Source: Chitinophaga qingshengii (GTDB lineage Bacteria; Bacteroidota; Bacteroidia; Chitinophagales; Chitinophagaceae). From it: a stretch of DNA of 64,000 bases. This document shows positions 1 through 9,177 of this stretch, in pieces. The notes under the pieces are model-generated. The model was given only the letters and a program-made list of their open reading frames with translations, was not told the origin of the DNA and ran no database searches. Position numbers and translations under genes: made by a program. The stretch spans positions 2,790,001-2,854,000 of the forward strand of contig NZ_JACVFC010000001.1 of assembly GCF_014529935.1 (NCBI RefSeq), written 5' to 3'. Position 1 is the first letter of the stretch. Every line of letters starts with the position of its first letter.

Positions 1-743
1 TTCTCCAGTGGGAGGAGGTCTTTAGGGACATTGAGGCGCATACCTACGTTAAAGATCGTTTCCAGCGTGAGCCGGGGCTCCAGTTTTATCTGTTTACGGA
101 TCTTCCCGATAAATACGTCCATACTGCGGCTGGAGGTAACGTCATCCCGTCCCCAGAGCTTCATCAGCAGTTCATCTTTTTTGATTATAACATTGGGCCG
201 GTTAAAGAAATAACGCAGCAGTTTGGCTTCGGTAGGAGAAAAAGTAGCGACGTAGTCTGTCTGGCTGTTTTTGGGGTATACTTTCATTTTGCGGTAGTTG
301 AACGTATGTTCGCCTACGATATGCCCTATCAGCAGTTCCGTTTTGGGGGGCCGGGTCCATTTGAGAAAGGCTTTCACCCTTCTTTGCAGTTCCAGGAGGC
401 TGAAAGGTTTTACGATGTAGCCGTCAGCTCCCAGGCGGAAACCGTCCAGGCGGTCGGCGTCCATGGTTTTTTCGGCTGACAGGAAGAAGATGGGCACCAG
501 TGTATTTTTGCTGCGCACCTCTTTGGCCAGCTGAAAACCATTTTTTTTGGGCATTACAATATCCAGCAGCAGCAGATCGTACCGCCTTCGCTGAAACTCT
601 TCCCAGGCATCTTCCCCGTCCATACAGTGCTCCACCTGATACCCGATGCTTTCCAGGTTTCTTTTGACGAGGTCTCCCAATGCCTTATCATCCTCTGCCA
701 GCAGAATCCGGGGGTTCTTATTCACTTGGGTTTGCATGTTCAT
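1..743 (-). CDS. OmpR-family response regulator, 3' end outside window
   Basis: Two-component response regulator read leftwards and open at base 1, so its C-terminus is missing. The visible 247 residues hold a receiver domain (about 13-125) with the acidic pair in LLAEDD, the phosphoacceptor Asp in LLLLDIVMP and the Lys in YIVKPF. A winged-helix DNA-binding domain (about 145-247) follows, containing FSPTEAKLLRYF and SRSMDVFIGKIRKQ. It is a cytoplasmic transcription factor activated by phosphorylation. The start is the first of two ATGs (743 or 737). The receiver and effector resemble RprY-type regulators of Bacteroidota. A sensor kinase lies at 16.0-17.4 kb, but nothing here proves that they are partners. 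Confidence 0.93.
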   Translation of the reverse strand, partial: MNMQTQVNKNPRILLAEDDKALGDLVKRNLESIGYQVEHCMDGEDAWEEFQRRRYDLLLLDIVMPKKNGFQLAKEVRSKNTLVPIFFLSAEKTMDADRLDGFRLGADGYIVKPFSLLELQRRVKAFLKWTRPPKTELLIGHIVGEHTFNYRKMKVYPKNSQTDYVATFSPTEAKLLRYFFNRPNVIIKKDELLMKLWGRDDVTSSRSMDVFIGKIRKQIKLEPRLTLETIFNVGMRLNVPKDLLPLE

Positions 744-780
744 AGTCAACCTTTTTGGACATCTACCTATAAAACAGAAA

Positions 781-812
781 AACAGGCTGCCTTGGGTTAT
801 CGGCGGCCTGTT
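781..812 (-). terminator. Intrinsic terminator of the glycosidase operon
   Basis: An 11-bp stem (781-791 with 802-812, one G-T pair) encloses a 10-base loop. On the minus strand it is followed by a T-rich stretch (complement of 771-780). It lies 50 bases past the fucosidase stop codon. Confidence 0.75.
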
Positions 813-862
813 TTCTTATTCACTGTAAATTAACACTAATTCACATTATTTCAACATTAATT

Positions 863-2308
863 TCACATCTTATCCACAGCGCTTATACGAATGGCGACAG
901 CGTGATTCCAGGCCTGCTGCCTAAGCTTTTCAGGTATATGTACGGTAACAGTATCCCCTTCGGTTTTCCACATCAACTTACCGGAAGCTCCCAATAACTG
1001 CAAAGAGGCCCGACTGGCAGGTTTTAGCCCCTTAAAAACAATGGTGGCAGGTAGCTGCTCCTGCTCATCCAACAGGTAAATAGCGTATACACTGCCGTCT
1101 TTTTTACGGGTGAAACATACTTTACCATCCTTATACGGCGCTATCGCCCGGGTACCATAAATAGCCGCACTGTTCACCTTCATCCAGTCACCAATGCCTT
1201 TCATGGTGGTATAGGCAGCTTCATGCAGCTCCCCATCCGGCCCCGGACCCACATTCAACAGGTAGTTACCGCCCTTAGCCACGATATCCACGAGATGGTG
1301 GATCAGTGTACCTACGGGCTTGTATTTGTCATCTGGTACATAGGACCAGGAGCTGCCCATCGTCATACAGGTTTCCCAGGGATAAGCCAGCGGCTTCTCC
1401 GGAATCTGCTGCTCCGGTGTACGATAGTTTTCATAAGGCCCATGCACGCTGCGATCTACCACAATCAGCCCCGGCTGATGGCTGCGTGCCATTTTGGCGA
1501 TACGGCCCATGTCTATATCCTGATCCTGCGGCAGCGTTTTACTCCAGGAGAGGGACTCTTTGGTCTGTTGTTTCAGCGGTCTTACCCAGCCACCGTCCAG
1601 CCACAGGATCTCCAGTTTACCATAACCGGTCATCAGTTCTTCAATCTGGTTATAGGTATACTGTTTGAACTGGTTCCATCTTTCCGGATATTTTTTAACG
1701 TCATAGTTCACATTCCGGTCGCGGGGAGGGAAATAATTCCACCAGTAGGCATCGGAATGCCAGTCGGGCTTGGAGAAATAAGCCCCGGCGTGAATACCCT
1801 CTTTCCTGAACGCCTCAAACACCTCTTTAGCGATATTGGCACGCGGATTTTTGCTGAAAGCCACATCCGGAGCGGTTACCCGGTAATCGGTCTGTTTGGT
1901 ATCAAACATGCAGTACCCGTCGTGGTGTTTGGTGGTAAACACCAGGTACTTCATACCGGCTTCTTTGGCGGCCCTGGCCCATTTCTCCGGTGCAAAGCGG
2001 GTAGGATTAAAGGTTTTACCCAACGCCTGGTATTTTTGCAGGTATTCAAAATAAGGCATCTTCGGATATTTACGCCCTATCCACTCTTCATCTTCCGGGC
2101 AAATACTCCAGGACTCTACGACACCCCACTGGGAATAAGGCCCCCAGTGAATGATCATCCCAAATTTCCAGTCCTGCCACTCATCCAGCTTTTGCACCAC
2201 CACCGGATCTGTTTCCGGCACATACGGCGGTTCTTCTGTTTGTGCACTGGCTGCATTCACTGCCAGCCAGGCACAACCCAACGCCATCCATAATTTTCTC
2301 ATAGTCAT
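863..2308 (-). CDS. GH29 alpha-L-fucosidase, exported
   Basis: Removes alpha-L-fucose from glycans. It is 481 residues with a signal peptide (cleavage after about residue 22, ASAQ). The GH29 barrel shows FGMIIHWGPYSQWG (49-62), the substrate-binding pair in TTKHHDGY (about 125-132) and LWLDGG, where Asp238 is the expected nucleophile. The acid/base residue of this family is poorly conserved and I cannot place it. The first ATG overlaps the stop of the upstream beta-mannosidase gene as ATGA, so the two are translationally coupled. A second ATG two codons in is possible. Exported to the periplasm or outer membrane. No SusC/SusD pair is adjacent. Confidence 0.93.
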   Translation of the reverse strand: MTMRKLWMALGCAWLAVNAASAQTEEPPYVPETDPVVVQKLDEWQDWKFGMIIHWGPYSQWGVVESWSICPEDEEWIGRKYPKMPYFEYLQKYQALGKTFNPTRFAPEKWARAAKEAGMKYLVFTTKHHDGYCMFDTKQTDYRVTAPDVAFSKNPRANIAKEVFEAFRKEGIHAGAYFSKPDWHSDAYWWNYFPPRDRNVNYDVKKYPERWNQFKQYTYNQIEELMTGYGKLEILWLDGGWVRPLKQQTKESLSWSKTLPQDQDIDMGRIAKMARSHQPGLIVVDRSVHGPYENYRTPEQQIPEKPLAYPWETCMTMGSSWSYVPDDKYKPVGTLIHHLVDIVAKGGNYLLNVGPGPDGELHEAAYTTMKGIGDWMKVNSAAIYGTRAIAPYKDGKVCFTRKKDGSVYAIYLLDEQEQLPATIVFKGLKPASRASLQLLGASGKLMWKTEGDTVTVHIPEKLRQQAWNHAVAIRISAVDKM

Positions 2309-4896
2309 TTTTTATAAGTATCTACCAAAGACGTAATCGTCAACCCTGCCTTGATGTCCACCGGATTACGCCTGGTGTATATCCGGATGGTACGGCTTTC
2401 TCCAGGCAACAAGTCAAAGTAATTTTCTTCAAACCGCTCGTCCGGGGCTGCATTGTTCAACTGTAAATAAACATTCCTGGCGAATTTGTCTGTCCGGACA
2501 GTCATCAGCACACTACCATCTGCAGCTGCCTGTTTCCCGAAAGTGACCGCGATAGCCGGTTTCTCCATCGGCATATCCTTCGCCGGGGCAAAATAAATGA
2601 TATTACGCTTGATAAGCTTATTGTCAATTCGCAGTTCTGCATAGCATATTACCTCAGCAGGATTCCTGCCTTTCAGCATGGCAGCGGTATCTGCACTGAA
2701 AATTTTCCGGCTGGCATTGGCTGTCATCGTTACGCCGGGCAACGTTTTTTGCCAGACAGGGTTACCCGCCAGGTCAACAACGGTCAGTTCCACATCCCCT
2801 TTCTGGTCGCGCATTTCGTCGGATACCGCGTATAGGTACAACTGATTATTTTCGATAACGCCGGAAAGCAACAGCGGGGTAAATGCGTCTTTTACATAGT
2901 ACTGCAGCGCTTTCCAGCGGCCGTAGTAGTCACGCCCCGACCAGGAAGGACCTGGCCAGCAGTCGTTCAACTGCCAGTACAAAGTACCCATACAATATGG
3001 CATCGCCCTGCGATGTGCTTCTATGGCTACTTTCATTCCTTCCGCCTGTAATACCTGGCTGAGATACACAAAAGACGGGAAGTCTTTCGGCGCCTGATAA
3101 TAATGCAGCATATAGGTACGGATAGCGGTATTGCCCTTGGCAGGGCTCTTCTGATGCGACTGCATCACATTGGAATAAATATCATAATCCGCCCTGGTGG
3201 CAAAACTATCAATGGTGGCCATTTCCGGGAACGATTGAAAACCGTATTCACTCATAAACCGTGGTACATGTGTGTTAAACGCTTCAAACCATTCCATGCC
3301 GTGCCATACGCCCCAGTAGTGGTTATCACCTTTGGTAAAATCTTCTTTCTTACCCCAATTGCTGATAGGGGAAGAATGAAAATAAAAACGTCCGGGGTCA
3401 TTTTCCTTTACCACCGCCGGCAGTAAGTTTTTAAATAACTGATCATAGCCCTGCTGCAATTGCGCCCACTGTGCATCGGTATAAGCATAGCCGCTTTGCC
3501 AACCCCAGTTTTTAATAGCCACCGCTACCTCGTTGTTACCACACCACAGCGCCAGCGAAGGGTGATTGCGCAACCGTTTAATATTATAGGTGGCTTCTGC
3601 TTTTACGTTGTCCAGGGAAGCCGTATCAGACGGGTATAACGTGCAGGCAAACATAAAGTCCTGCCATACCAGGATACCCTTCTCATCTGCCAGGGAATAA
3701 AAAAGATCATCTTCATAAATACCACCACCCCATACGCGGACCATATTAAAATGGCTGGCCTGCATATCATCAAAAAGTTTTTTATAGGTAGATGCAGTAA
3801 CCCTTGGCAGAAAATTGTCCTGCGGGATGTAATTGGCCCCTTTCATGAAAACCGGCCGGCCATTGACTTTCACATAAAAACTTTCTCCCAGGCTGTCAGG
3901 TTTATTTACCACTTCAATGGTTCGCAATCCTATCTTTTGCTGGTCTTTATCGAGCACGGTAATATTATCCAGCAGCTCGGCCGTCATCGTATAACGCGCC
4001 TGCGCCCCCAGTCCGGCTGGCCACCACAGCTGTGGCTGGCGGATCTGTATGGGCAATTGCACTGTATTACGGCCTTGTTTCAACGTAACTTTTGTGGTGG
4101 TGACCCTCGTGGTATTGCCCGGTTGAGTAGACAATTTAATGCTGTAAGTCCCCGGCTTTACCGCTTCTATTGTAGCGACAGCATTCAGTCTGGCGGCGGC
4201 CGCATCCAGCTGTTGCTGTTGCCACCATATATCACGGATGGTCGCCTTATTCCATTTTTTCAGCAGTACGGGTTTCCAGATACCGGCTGTTACAAGGCGA
4301 GGCCCCCAGTCCCAACCGTAGTGGTAGGGCGCTTTACGGGCATAGATGCTCAGCGGAATATCGCTGGCATCGTTGCCGGCCGGGTAAATCACCTGGTCTT
4401 TGAGGAACCTGGGCATATCATGTTTGACTGCGCTTTCAAAAAGTACCCGTACTTCATTATCCCCTTCCCGTAGCCAGGGTTTTACATTTACCACCTGTTC
4501 CACAAACATATTGGCCGATTGCAGCACCAGGTGATCGTTTACATATACAGACGCATAGGTGTCCAGCCCTTTGAAATCCAGCTCCAGCACGTCGTATTGC
4601 AGTTCAGCGGCTGTCAGTTTCCATTTTTTCCGGTATTGCCAGTCTTTTTTATCCACCCATTGCACAGCTTTTTCGTTGGTACCCACAAACGGATCGGGTA
4701 TCAGTTGCAGGGCCAGCAGATCGGTATGTACGGTGCCGGGCACGGTAGCCGGACGCCATATCCCTTCATCCACGCGTGAGAACTCCCACCCTGAAACCAG
4801 CGTATCCGCAACGGTTCCGGTTGCATAAATCGATTTAGTAAAACAGGTTAAAAAAAAGATCGATACCAGCCATCGACCCCGTCTCGTGTATTTCAT
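2305..4896 (-). CDS. GH2 beta-mannosidase, exported
   Basis: Hydrolyses terminal beta-D-mannose. It is 863 residues, the usual length of GH2 mannosidases, with a signal peptide (about 1-25). A jelly-roll sugar-binding domain (about 32-210), an immunoglobulin-like domain and a TIM barrel follow. The acid/base is predicted as Glu456 in WCGNNE and the nucleophile as Glu550 in FMSEYGFQSFP. YGWDWGPR near 203-210 is typical of the mannosidase branch and argues against beta-galactosidase. It is the first gene of a two-gene operon with the fucosidase, overlapping by 4 bases, which suggests joint attack on fucosylated, mannose-containing glycans such as N-glycans (inference). Confidence 0.93.
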   Translation of the reverse strand: MKYTRRGRWLVSIFFLTCFTKSIYATGTVADTLVSGWEFSRVDEGIWRPATVPGTVHTDLLALQLIPDPFVGTNEKAVQWVDKKDWQYRKKWKLTAAELQYDVLELDFKGLDTYASVYVNDHLVLQSANMFVEQVVNVKPWLREGDNEVRVLFESAVKHDMPRFLKDQVIYPAGNDASDIPLSIYARKAPYHYGWDWGPRLVTAGIWKPVLLKKWNKATIRDIWWQQQQLDAAAARLNAVATIEAVKPGTYSIKLSTQPGNTTRVTTTKVTLKQGRNTVQLPIQIRQPQLWWPAGLGAQARYTMTAELLDNITVLDKDQQKIGLRTIEVVNKPDSLGESFYVKVNGRPVFMKGANYIPQDNFLPRVTASTYKKLFDDMQASHFNMVRVWGGGIYEDDLFYSLADEKGILVWQDFMFACTLYPSDTASLDNVKAEATYNIKRLRNHPSLALWCGNNEVAVAIKNWGWQSGYAYTDAQWAQLQQGYDQLFKNLLPAVVKENDPGRFYFHSSPISNWGKKEDFTKGDNHYWGVWHGMEWFEAFNTHVPRFMSEYGFQSFPEMATIDSFATRADYDIYSNVMQSHQKSPAKGNTAIRTYMLHYYQAPKDFPSFVYLSQVLQAEGMKVAIEAHRRAMPYCMGTLYWQLNDCWPGPSWSGRDYYGRWKALQYYVKDAFTPLLLSGVIENNQLYLYAVSDEMRDQKGDVELTVVDLAGNPVWQKTLPGVTMTANASRKIFSADTAAMLKGRNPAEVICYAELRIDNKLIKRNIIYFAPAKDMPMEKPAIAVTFGKQAAADGSVLMTVRTDKFARNVYLQLNNAAPDERFEENYFDLLPGESRTIRIYTRRNPVDIKAGLTITSLVDTYKK

Positions 4897-4918
4897 ATCT
4901 TGATTTTTCAGCCAGCTT

Positions 4919-4926
4919 CAAAAATA
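4919..4926 (-). promoter_or_regulatory. TAnnTTTG promoter element for the glycosidase operon
   Basis: On the minus strand the bases read TATTTTTG, an exact match to the Bacteroidota -7 element, 22 bases before the mannosidase ATG. No clear -33 TTTG was found, so the call rests on one element and its position. Confidence 0.45.
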
Positions 4927-4939
4927 ACATTTGATTTGC

Positions 4940-4947
4940 GATCTTTG
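4940..4947 (+). promoter_or_regulatory. Near-match -7 element (GATCTTTG)
   Basis: GATCTTTG matches TAnnTTTG except for the first base and ends four bases before the ATG of the small membrane protein gene. If it is used, the transcript would begin at or next to the start codon. Confidence 0.35.
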
Positions 4948-4951
4948 ATGT

Positions 4952-5122
4952 ATGAAACGTTTCTGGCAGCAAATATTAAGATACTTCTATATCGGCAAAG
5001 GAGACCCGAACGCGCCGAAAACACGTTATGTAGCGATGATGCACGGCATGAACCGCATCTCCATCATCGTTTTCCTGATAGCCCTGATCGTGATGATCAT
5101 CCGGCTGATAAGAAAACACTAA
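4952..5122 (+). CDS. Small single-span membrane protein, DUF6728-like
   Basis: A 56-residue protein. A basic, aromatic N-terminus (MKRFWQQILRYFYIGKGDP) is followed by PKTRYVAMMHGMNRISI and one hydrophobic helix (about residues 36-51), ending with basic residues. The arrangement K-F-x-x-Y-F-x-I-G then MHGMNRISI matches a small family conserved in Bacteroidota that I recall as DUF6728. The function is unknown. It is transcribed divergently from the beta-mannosidase gene and convergently with lpxB. The near-match promoter just before the ATG and the family resemblance support a real gene. The N-terminus is probably cytoplasmic. Confidence 0.75.
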   Translation: MKRFWQQILRYFYIGKGDPNAPKTRYVAMMHGMNRISIIVFLIALIVMIIRLIRKH

Positions 5123-5142
5123 ATCATTTACGATTTTTTGAT

Positions 5143-6252
5143 TTACGGATTTACGGATTTAGCGTAGTTGACGATTACTTCGGCAGCACGGCGACTGGCG
5201 TCTTTTTCGCCCAGTTTATGCCACAGTTCAGCATAATCGGCCATCAGCTGCTGACGGGGCTTGCCATCTTTCAACAGGTTGGTTAATTCCTTCAGCAGGT
5301 TTTCTTCTGTCAGATCGTGCTGAATTAATTCCTTTACCACCAACCGGTCCATAATCAGGTTGACCAGTGAGATATATTTTACCTTGATCAGTCGTTTTGC
5401 GAAGAAATAAGAGATGGGGTTGCCTTTGTAACAAACCACCTCAGGTACGCCGAAGAGCGCTGTTTCCAGGGTAGCGGTACCCGAAGTAACCAGGGCAGCC
5501 TTGGCCTGGCGTAATAATTTATAGGTTTGGCCTTTCACCATCGACACGTTGGGATGCTGTCCGGTGAGGCTTTCGAGGAAATGGTCGTCCAGGCTGGGGG
5601 CCTGCGCCACAATGAACTGGTATTCCGGGAAATGTTTGGCCATAGTGAGCATGATCGGCAGTTTCACACTCACCTCCTGCTTACGGCTGCCGGGCAGCAC
5701 AGCTATAATAGGCTTGTCGGACAGCGGCTCCACGGGTTCTTCTTTGGCCGCCTTGATCACTTCTACCAGCGGGTGACCTACATATTCCGTTTCGTAATTC
5801 CATTTATGGTAAAAATCCTGCTCAAACGGCAGGATGCACAGCATCTTATCCACATCGCGCCTGATCTTTTTTACGCGACTTTCTTTCCAGGCCCATACCT
5901 GGGGAGAGATATAATACACTATTTTGATGCCTTGCTGTTTCGCCCATTCAGCGATACGCATGTTAAAACCGGGATAATCCACGAGCACCAGGACATCCGG
6001 TTTAAAAGCAGCGATATCTTTTTTGCAGGTTTCCATATTACGCAGGATGGTGCGGAGGTTCATCACCACTTCCACAAAACCCATGAAGGCCAGTTCTCTG
6101 TAATGTTTCACTACATTCACCCCGGCGGCTTCCATCATATCGCCTCCCCATCCACGTATATCCGCTGCCGGGTCTTGCTGCTTCATCTGTTTCACCAGGT
6201 TACTGCCGTGCAAATCACCGGACGCCTCTCCTGCTATAATATAATATTTCAA
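5143..6252 (-). CDS. lpxB: Lipid-A-disaccharide synthase LpxB
   Basis: Glycosyltransferase (family GT19) that joins UDP-2,3-diacylglucosamine and lipid X into the lipid A disaccharide at the inner membrane. It is 369 residues, close to the usual 380. It begins YYIIAGEASGDLHG, the family signature, and contains WGGDMMEAAGV, VDYPGFNMRIA, YYISPQVWAWKESRVKKI and VLPGSRKQEV. It is the last gene of a surE-membrane protein-lpxB unit, 17 bases after its neighbour. Its presence shows an outer membrane with lipid A. Confidence 0.96.
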   Translation of the reverse strand: MKYYIIAGEASGDLHGSNLVKQMKQQDPAADIRGWGGDMMEAAGVNVVKHYRELAFMGFVEVVMNLRTILRNMETCKKDIAAFKPDVLVLVDYPGFNMRIAEWAKQQGIKIVYYISPQVWAWKESRVKKIRRDVDKMLCILPFEQDFYHKWNYETEYVGHPLVEVIKAAKEEPVEPLSDKPIIAVLPGSRKQEVSVKLPIMLTMAKHFPEYQFIVAQAPSLDDHFLESLTGQHPNVSMVKGQTYKLLRQAKAALVTSGTATLETALFGVPEVVCYKGNPISYFFAKRLIKVKYISLVNLIMDRLVVKELIQHDLTEENLLKELTNLLKDGKPRQQLMADYAELWHKLGEKDASRRAAEVIVNYAKSVNP

Positions 6253-6269
6253 TTGGTGTTGATTAAAAA

Positions 6270-6572
6270 TTATCTGATCAGTTTAAGTAACAGTATGGCG
6301 ATAGCATACAGCATGGTCATCAGAAAGATACCTTTAGCAGTAACATCTTTCCGGGTCCTGGTGTACAGAAAAAAGACCAATCCATTGAGCAGCAAACAGA
6401 TGCTTACAATTTTGGGAATCATCTGATGGTTGTCTTTCAGGATATTGAAAAACTGTCCCAGTCCTACGTTATTGTGAGGTCTGATGAGGAAAAAGTAATA
6501 CAGGAAAAACGCTACCAGCGGCGTGAGCAGCCCCAGTATGATTCCTAACGAAAGATTGTCTTTTTTCAACAT
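6270..6572 (-). CDS. Conserved small integral membrane protein
   Basis: A 100-residue protein of unknown function with three predicted membrane spans (about 8-29, 51-70, 79-98) and short charged loops (RPHNN, RTRKD). I recognise no named family. It sits between surE (33-base gap) and lpxB (17-base gap) on the same strand, so it is co-transcribed. Its placement with a lipid A gene hints at an envelope role, but this is inference from position only. Confidence 0.8.
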   Translation of the reverse strand: MLKKDNLSLGIILGLLTPLVAFFLYYFFLIRPHNNVGLGQFFNILKDNHQMIPKIVSICLLLNGLVFFLYTRTRKDVTAKGIFLMTMLYAIAILLLKLIR

Positions 6573-6605
6573 ACGGTTATTATAATGGCGAATTGCCTTT
6601 GTTCT

Positions 6606-7382
6606 TTAGAACTCCTTCCAGGATTCTTCCAGCTTTTTCATCAGCCGGTAGTTGGTCAGGTCAAACTGTACCGGTACTACAGACGCATAGTTATTTTCCA
6701 GTGCCCATACATCCGTATCTTCTCCCACATCCCTGTTTTTAAATTCTCCGGTGAGCCAGTAGTATTTTTTACCATGCGGATCGCGGCGTTCGTCGAATTC
6801 CTCCACCCATTTGGCATCTGCCTGACGGCAAAGGCGCAGGCCTTTAAAATCCTTTTTGTCTACCACCGGAATGTTTACATTAAACAGGCTGCCGGCAGGC
6901 AGTTCAGAATTCAGTATTCTCTCCGTCATTTCGCGGGCCACGCTGGCGGGCAGCGAAAAATCAGCATCATAACTGTATTCCAGGAAAGAAAACCCGGCGG
7001 AGGGAATACCTTCTATAGCCGCTTCCATGGCAGCTGACATAGTACCGGAGTAAATGACGTTGATGGAATGATTGGCGCCGTGATTAATACCGCTTACACA
7101 GATATCCGGTTTACGGTGCAATATCTTGTCCCTGGCCAGTTTCACACAATCTACCGGTGTGCCGGAACATTGCCATGCTTCTATATCTCCAAAAATATCA
7201 ACCTGGTTCAAACGCAAAGGTACGCCAATCGTAATAGCATGCCCCATGCCCGATTGCGGGCTATCCGGCGCTACTACCACTACTTTCCCCAACGGCCGCA
7301 CTGCCTCAATCAAAGCCCGTATACCCGGCGCCGTTATGCCATCGTCATTCGTCACTAATATGATGCGTTCCTGTTTTTCCAT
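6606..7382 (-). CDS. surE: 5'/3'-nucleotidase SurE
   Basis: Metal-dependent phosphatase acting on nucleoside monophosphates, cytoplasmic. It is 258 residues. The metal-binding Asp pair sits in ILVTNDDGI (Asp13-Asp14), followed by VVAPDSPQSGMGHA and SGINHGANHSINVIYSGT, the family active-site motifs. It is the first gene of the unit that continues with a membrane protein and lpxB. The expected motifs are intact and the length is normal. Confidence 0.96.
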   Translation of the reverse strand: MEKQERIILVTNDDGITAPGIRALIEAVRPLGKVVVVAPDSPQSGMGHAITIGVPLRLNQVDIFGDIEAWQCSGTPVDCVKLARDKILHRKPDICVSGINHGANHSINVIYSGTMSAAMEAAIEGIPSAGFSFLEYSYDADFSLPASVAREMTERILNSELPAGSLFNVNIPVVDKKDFKGLRLCRQADAKWVEEFDERRDPHGKKYYWLTGEFKNRDVGEDTDVWALENNYASVVPVQFDLTNYRLMKKLEESWKEF

Positions 7383-7406
7383 ATTTCACATTTTTGCTTT
7401 GCTCAA

Positions 7407-7414
7407 CAAATTTA
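7407..7414 (-). promoter_or_regulatory. TAnnTTTG promoter element for surE-lpxB
   Basis: The minus strand reads TAAATTTG, an exact -7 element, 24 bases before the surE ATG, giving a leader of about 18 bases. A TTTG lies only 10 bases upstream of it, too close for the usual -33 spacing. Confidence 0.5.
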
Positions 7415-7466
7415 AGCTCTCTCGCAAACATTTCGCTTTAAAAGAATGTGAAATATATAGCTTTTT

Positions 7467-8252
7467 TTACAAATCCGATTTTAATACTTTCCTGAAAACC
7501 AGGTAGATGGCCAGTGCAATGTAGCCCAGCAGCACTATCAGATAAACGCTGTCATCATACCGCGTTGACATGGAGTCCACCATTTTACCCACGAGCGGGA
7601 AAGGCAGGAGCTCATCACCGGTTTGCAGGGGCAGCAGGCCGCCAAGCGGACCGGCAACACGTTTGATGATCAGCACCAGCGTTTGTTCCAGCATCATAAT
7701 ATATCCCAGGAAAATAGCCATGGCAAAACCGGTCCTTTTCACCAGCACCGCCAGCAACAGGGCTATACACAGCGCCAATAGCAGTTGCAGCCAGTAATAC
7801 CACATATAGCTGAAACCTTCCAGGCTGAAGCTTTGGCTACCATAAATGAATCCGAATACCACTGCGGTGAGAACAGCCGTCAACAGTGCTATCAATGATA
7901 AAAGCACCACCCAGGCCAGTTTGGCGTAAACAAACTGTCGGCGTTCCCATCCGTCGATGATATTTTGGCGGCTGGTACGGAAAGTATATTCATTGGTGAC
8001 GAGGATAATGAGCATCAATCCGAATAAAGCTGTCATGTAGCTGCTGATATTAGCCACGGTTTGCCATACGGTTGGAAAACCAAAGGGAGACTGGCCCAGC
8101 ATTTTGGAGGCCTGCTCCAGGTCACGCGAAGACATCACCTGCGCCGGTACGTAGTTGCCGGCCGGTATCATAATAATAGCCACCAGCAGCATTATCCAGA
8201 AAGTGCGGTAATTTTTTACCTTCAGCCATTCGGTATAGAGTAGTTGTTTCAT
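7467..8252 (-). CDS. ABC-2 type transporter permease
   Basis: Membrane subunit of an ABC transporter, 261 residues. I chose the ATG at 8252 because its ATGA overlaps the stop of the ATPase gene and because MKQLLYTEWLKVKNYRTFW is a typical ABC-2 permease opening; a longer reading exists but adds a polar, Pro-rich extension. Six hydrophobic segments are visible, the first at about 18-38. This fold is common in exporters of peptides, antibiotics or lipids. The substrate cannot be told from sequence. Confidence 0.87.
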   Translation of the reverse strand: MKQLLYTEWLKVKNYRTFWIMLLVAIIMIPAGNYVPAQVMSSRDLEQASKMLGQSPFGFPTVWQTVANISSYMTALFGLMLIILVTNEYTFRTSRQNIIDGWERRQFVYAKLAWVVLLSLIALLTAVLTAVVFGFIYGSQSFSLEGFSYMWYYWLQLLLALCIALLLAVLVKRTGFAMAIFLGYIMMLEQTLVLIIKRVAGPLGGLLPLQTGDELLPFPLVGKMVDSMSTRYDDSVYLIVLLGYIALAIYLVFRKVLKSDL

Positions 8253-9142
8253 GCGGGATCGTTCGTTATTTCCAGGAATGCTTTTTCGAGGCTCTTTTTG
8301 CGGAGCTGCAGGTGTTGCAGCCAAATACCTTGTTGCGACAGGTAGCGGTTTACCGCTGCGGCGTCCGGTGAATCATTGAATACAGCTACCACCACATTGC
8401 CGTTGAGCTGTGCACTGGTACAGCCGGGATAGGCCGCCAATGCAGTTTGCAGCGCAGTGTTGTCCGTCGCTGCCAGCTCGAGGAAATCGTGCCGGCTGAT
8501 GACAGCCTCCACGCTGCCGGACTTCAGTAGTTGGCCCCTGCGCAGAATAGCCACATGGGTACATACTTTCTCCACCTCGTCGAGCAGATGACTGGCGAGG
8601 ATAATGGTTTTACCGGCGCCGGCCAATTGGCGCACCAGTTCCCGTACTTCCGCGATACCGGAGGGGTCCAGCCCGTTGGTTGGTTCGTCCAGCACCAGTA
8701 CATCCGGATCTCCCAGTAGCACCGAAGCAATGGCCAGCCGCTGTTTCATGCCCAGAGAATATGTTTTAAAAGCCGCGTGCTGACGGGCGGTCAGCCCGCA
8801 AATCTGCAGCACCCGGGCAATATCATCGTGCCCCCGTTGTTTGATAGCCGCAGCTATTTCGAGATTACGGTATCCGCTGAGGTAATGGTAGAAATTTGGC
8901 GTTTCCAGCAAAGTCCCCATCTGCCGGCGTTGCCGGGCAGTAGCCGGTTGATCGAACAGCGTAAAACTGCCGGTATCTGCTTTCAGCACATCGGTAACGA
9001 TGCCCAGCAGCGTGGTTTTACCACTGCCGTTCGGTCCGAGGATGCCGTAGACAGCGCCTTTCGGCACGTCGAACGATACACCGGACAAAGCCTGTACAGC
9101 GCCGTATTTCTTTGAAATGTTTTGTAAAGAAAGAATTGACAC
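8249..9142 (-). CDS. ABC transporter ATP-binding protein
   Basis: ATPase partner of the downstream permease, 297 residues. Walker A is GPNGSGKTT (about 37-45), the signature is YSLGMKQRLAIA and Walker B is VLVLDEPTNGLD, followed by a switch His in LASHLLDEVE. The last 90 residues form the extra C-terminal region seen in ABC-2 exporters. It starts with GTG at 9142; no ATG lies near. The stop overlaps the permease start by 4 bases, so the two are coupled. Confidence 0.92.
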   Translation of the reverse strand: MSILSLQNISKKYGAVQALSGVSFDVPKGAVYGILGPNGSGKTTLLGIVTDVLKADTGSFTLFDQPATARQRRQMGTLLETPNFYHYLSGYRNLEIAAAIKQRGHDDIARVLQICGLTARQHAAFKTYSLGMKQRLAIASVLLGDPDVLVLDEPTNGLDPSGIAEVRELVRQLAGAGKTIILASHLLDEVEKVCTHVAILRRGQLLKSGSVEAVISRHDFLELAATDNTALQTALAAYPGCTSAQLNGNVVVAVFNDSPDAAAVNRYLSQQGIWLQHLQLRKKSLEKAFLEITNDPA

Positions 9143-9177
9143 AGGGAAAAAGGAGCTTTAAAATGATAAAAGAAAAG

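Noticed and set aside
4900-5286. A 128-codon frame across the small membrane protein and the lpxB 3' end
   Set aside because: Wrong frame for the DUF6728-like protein and mixed antisense of lpxB.
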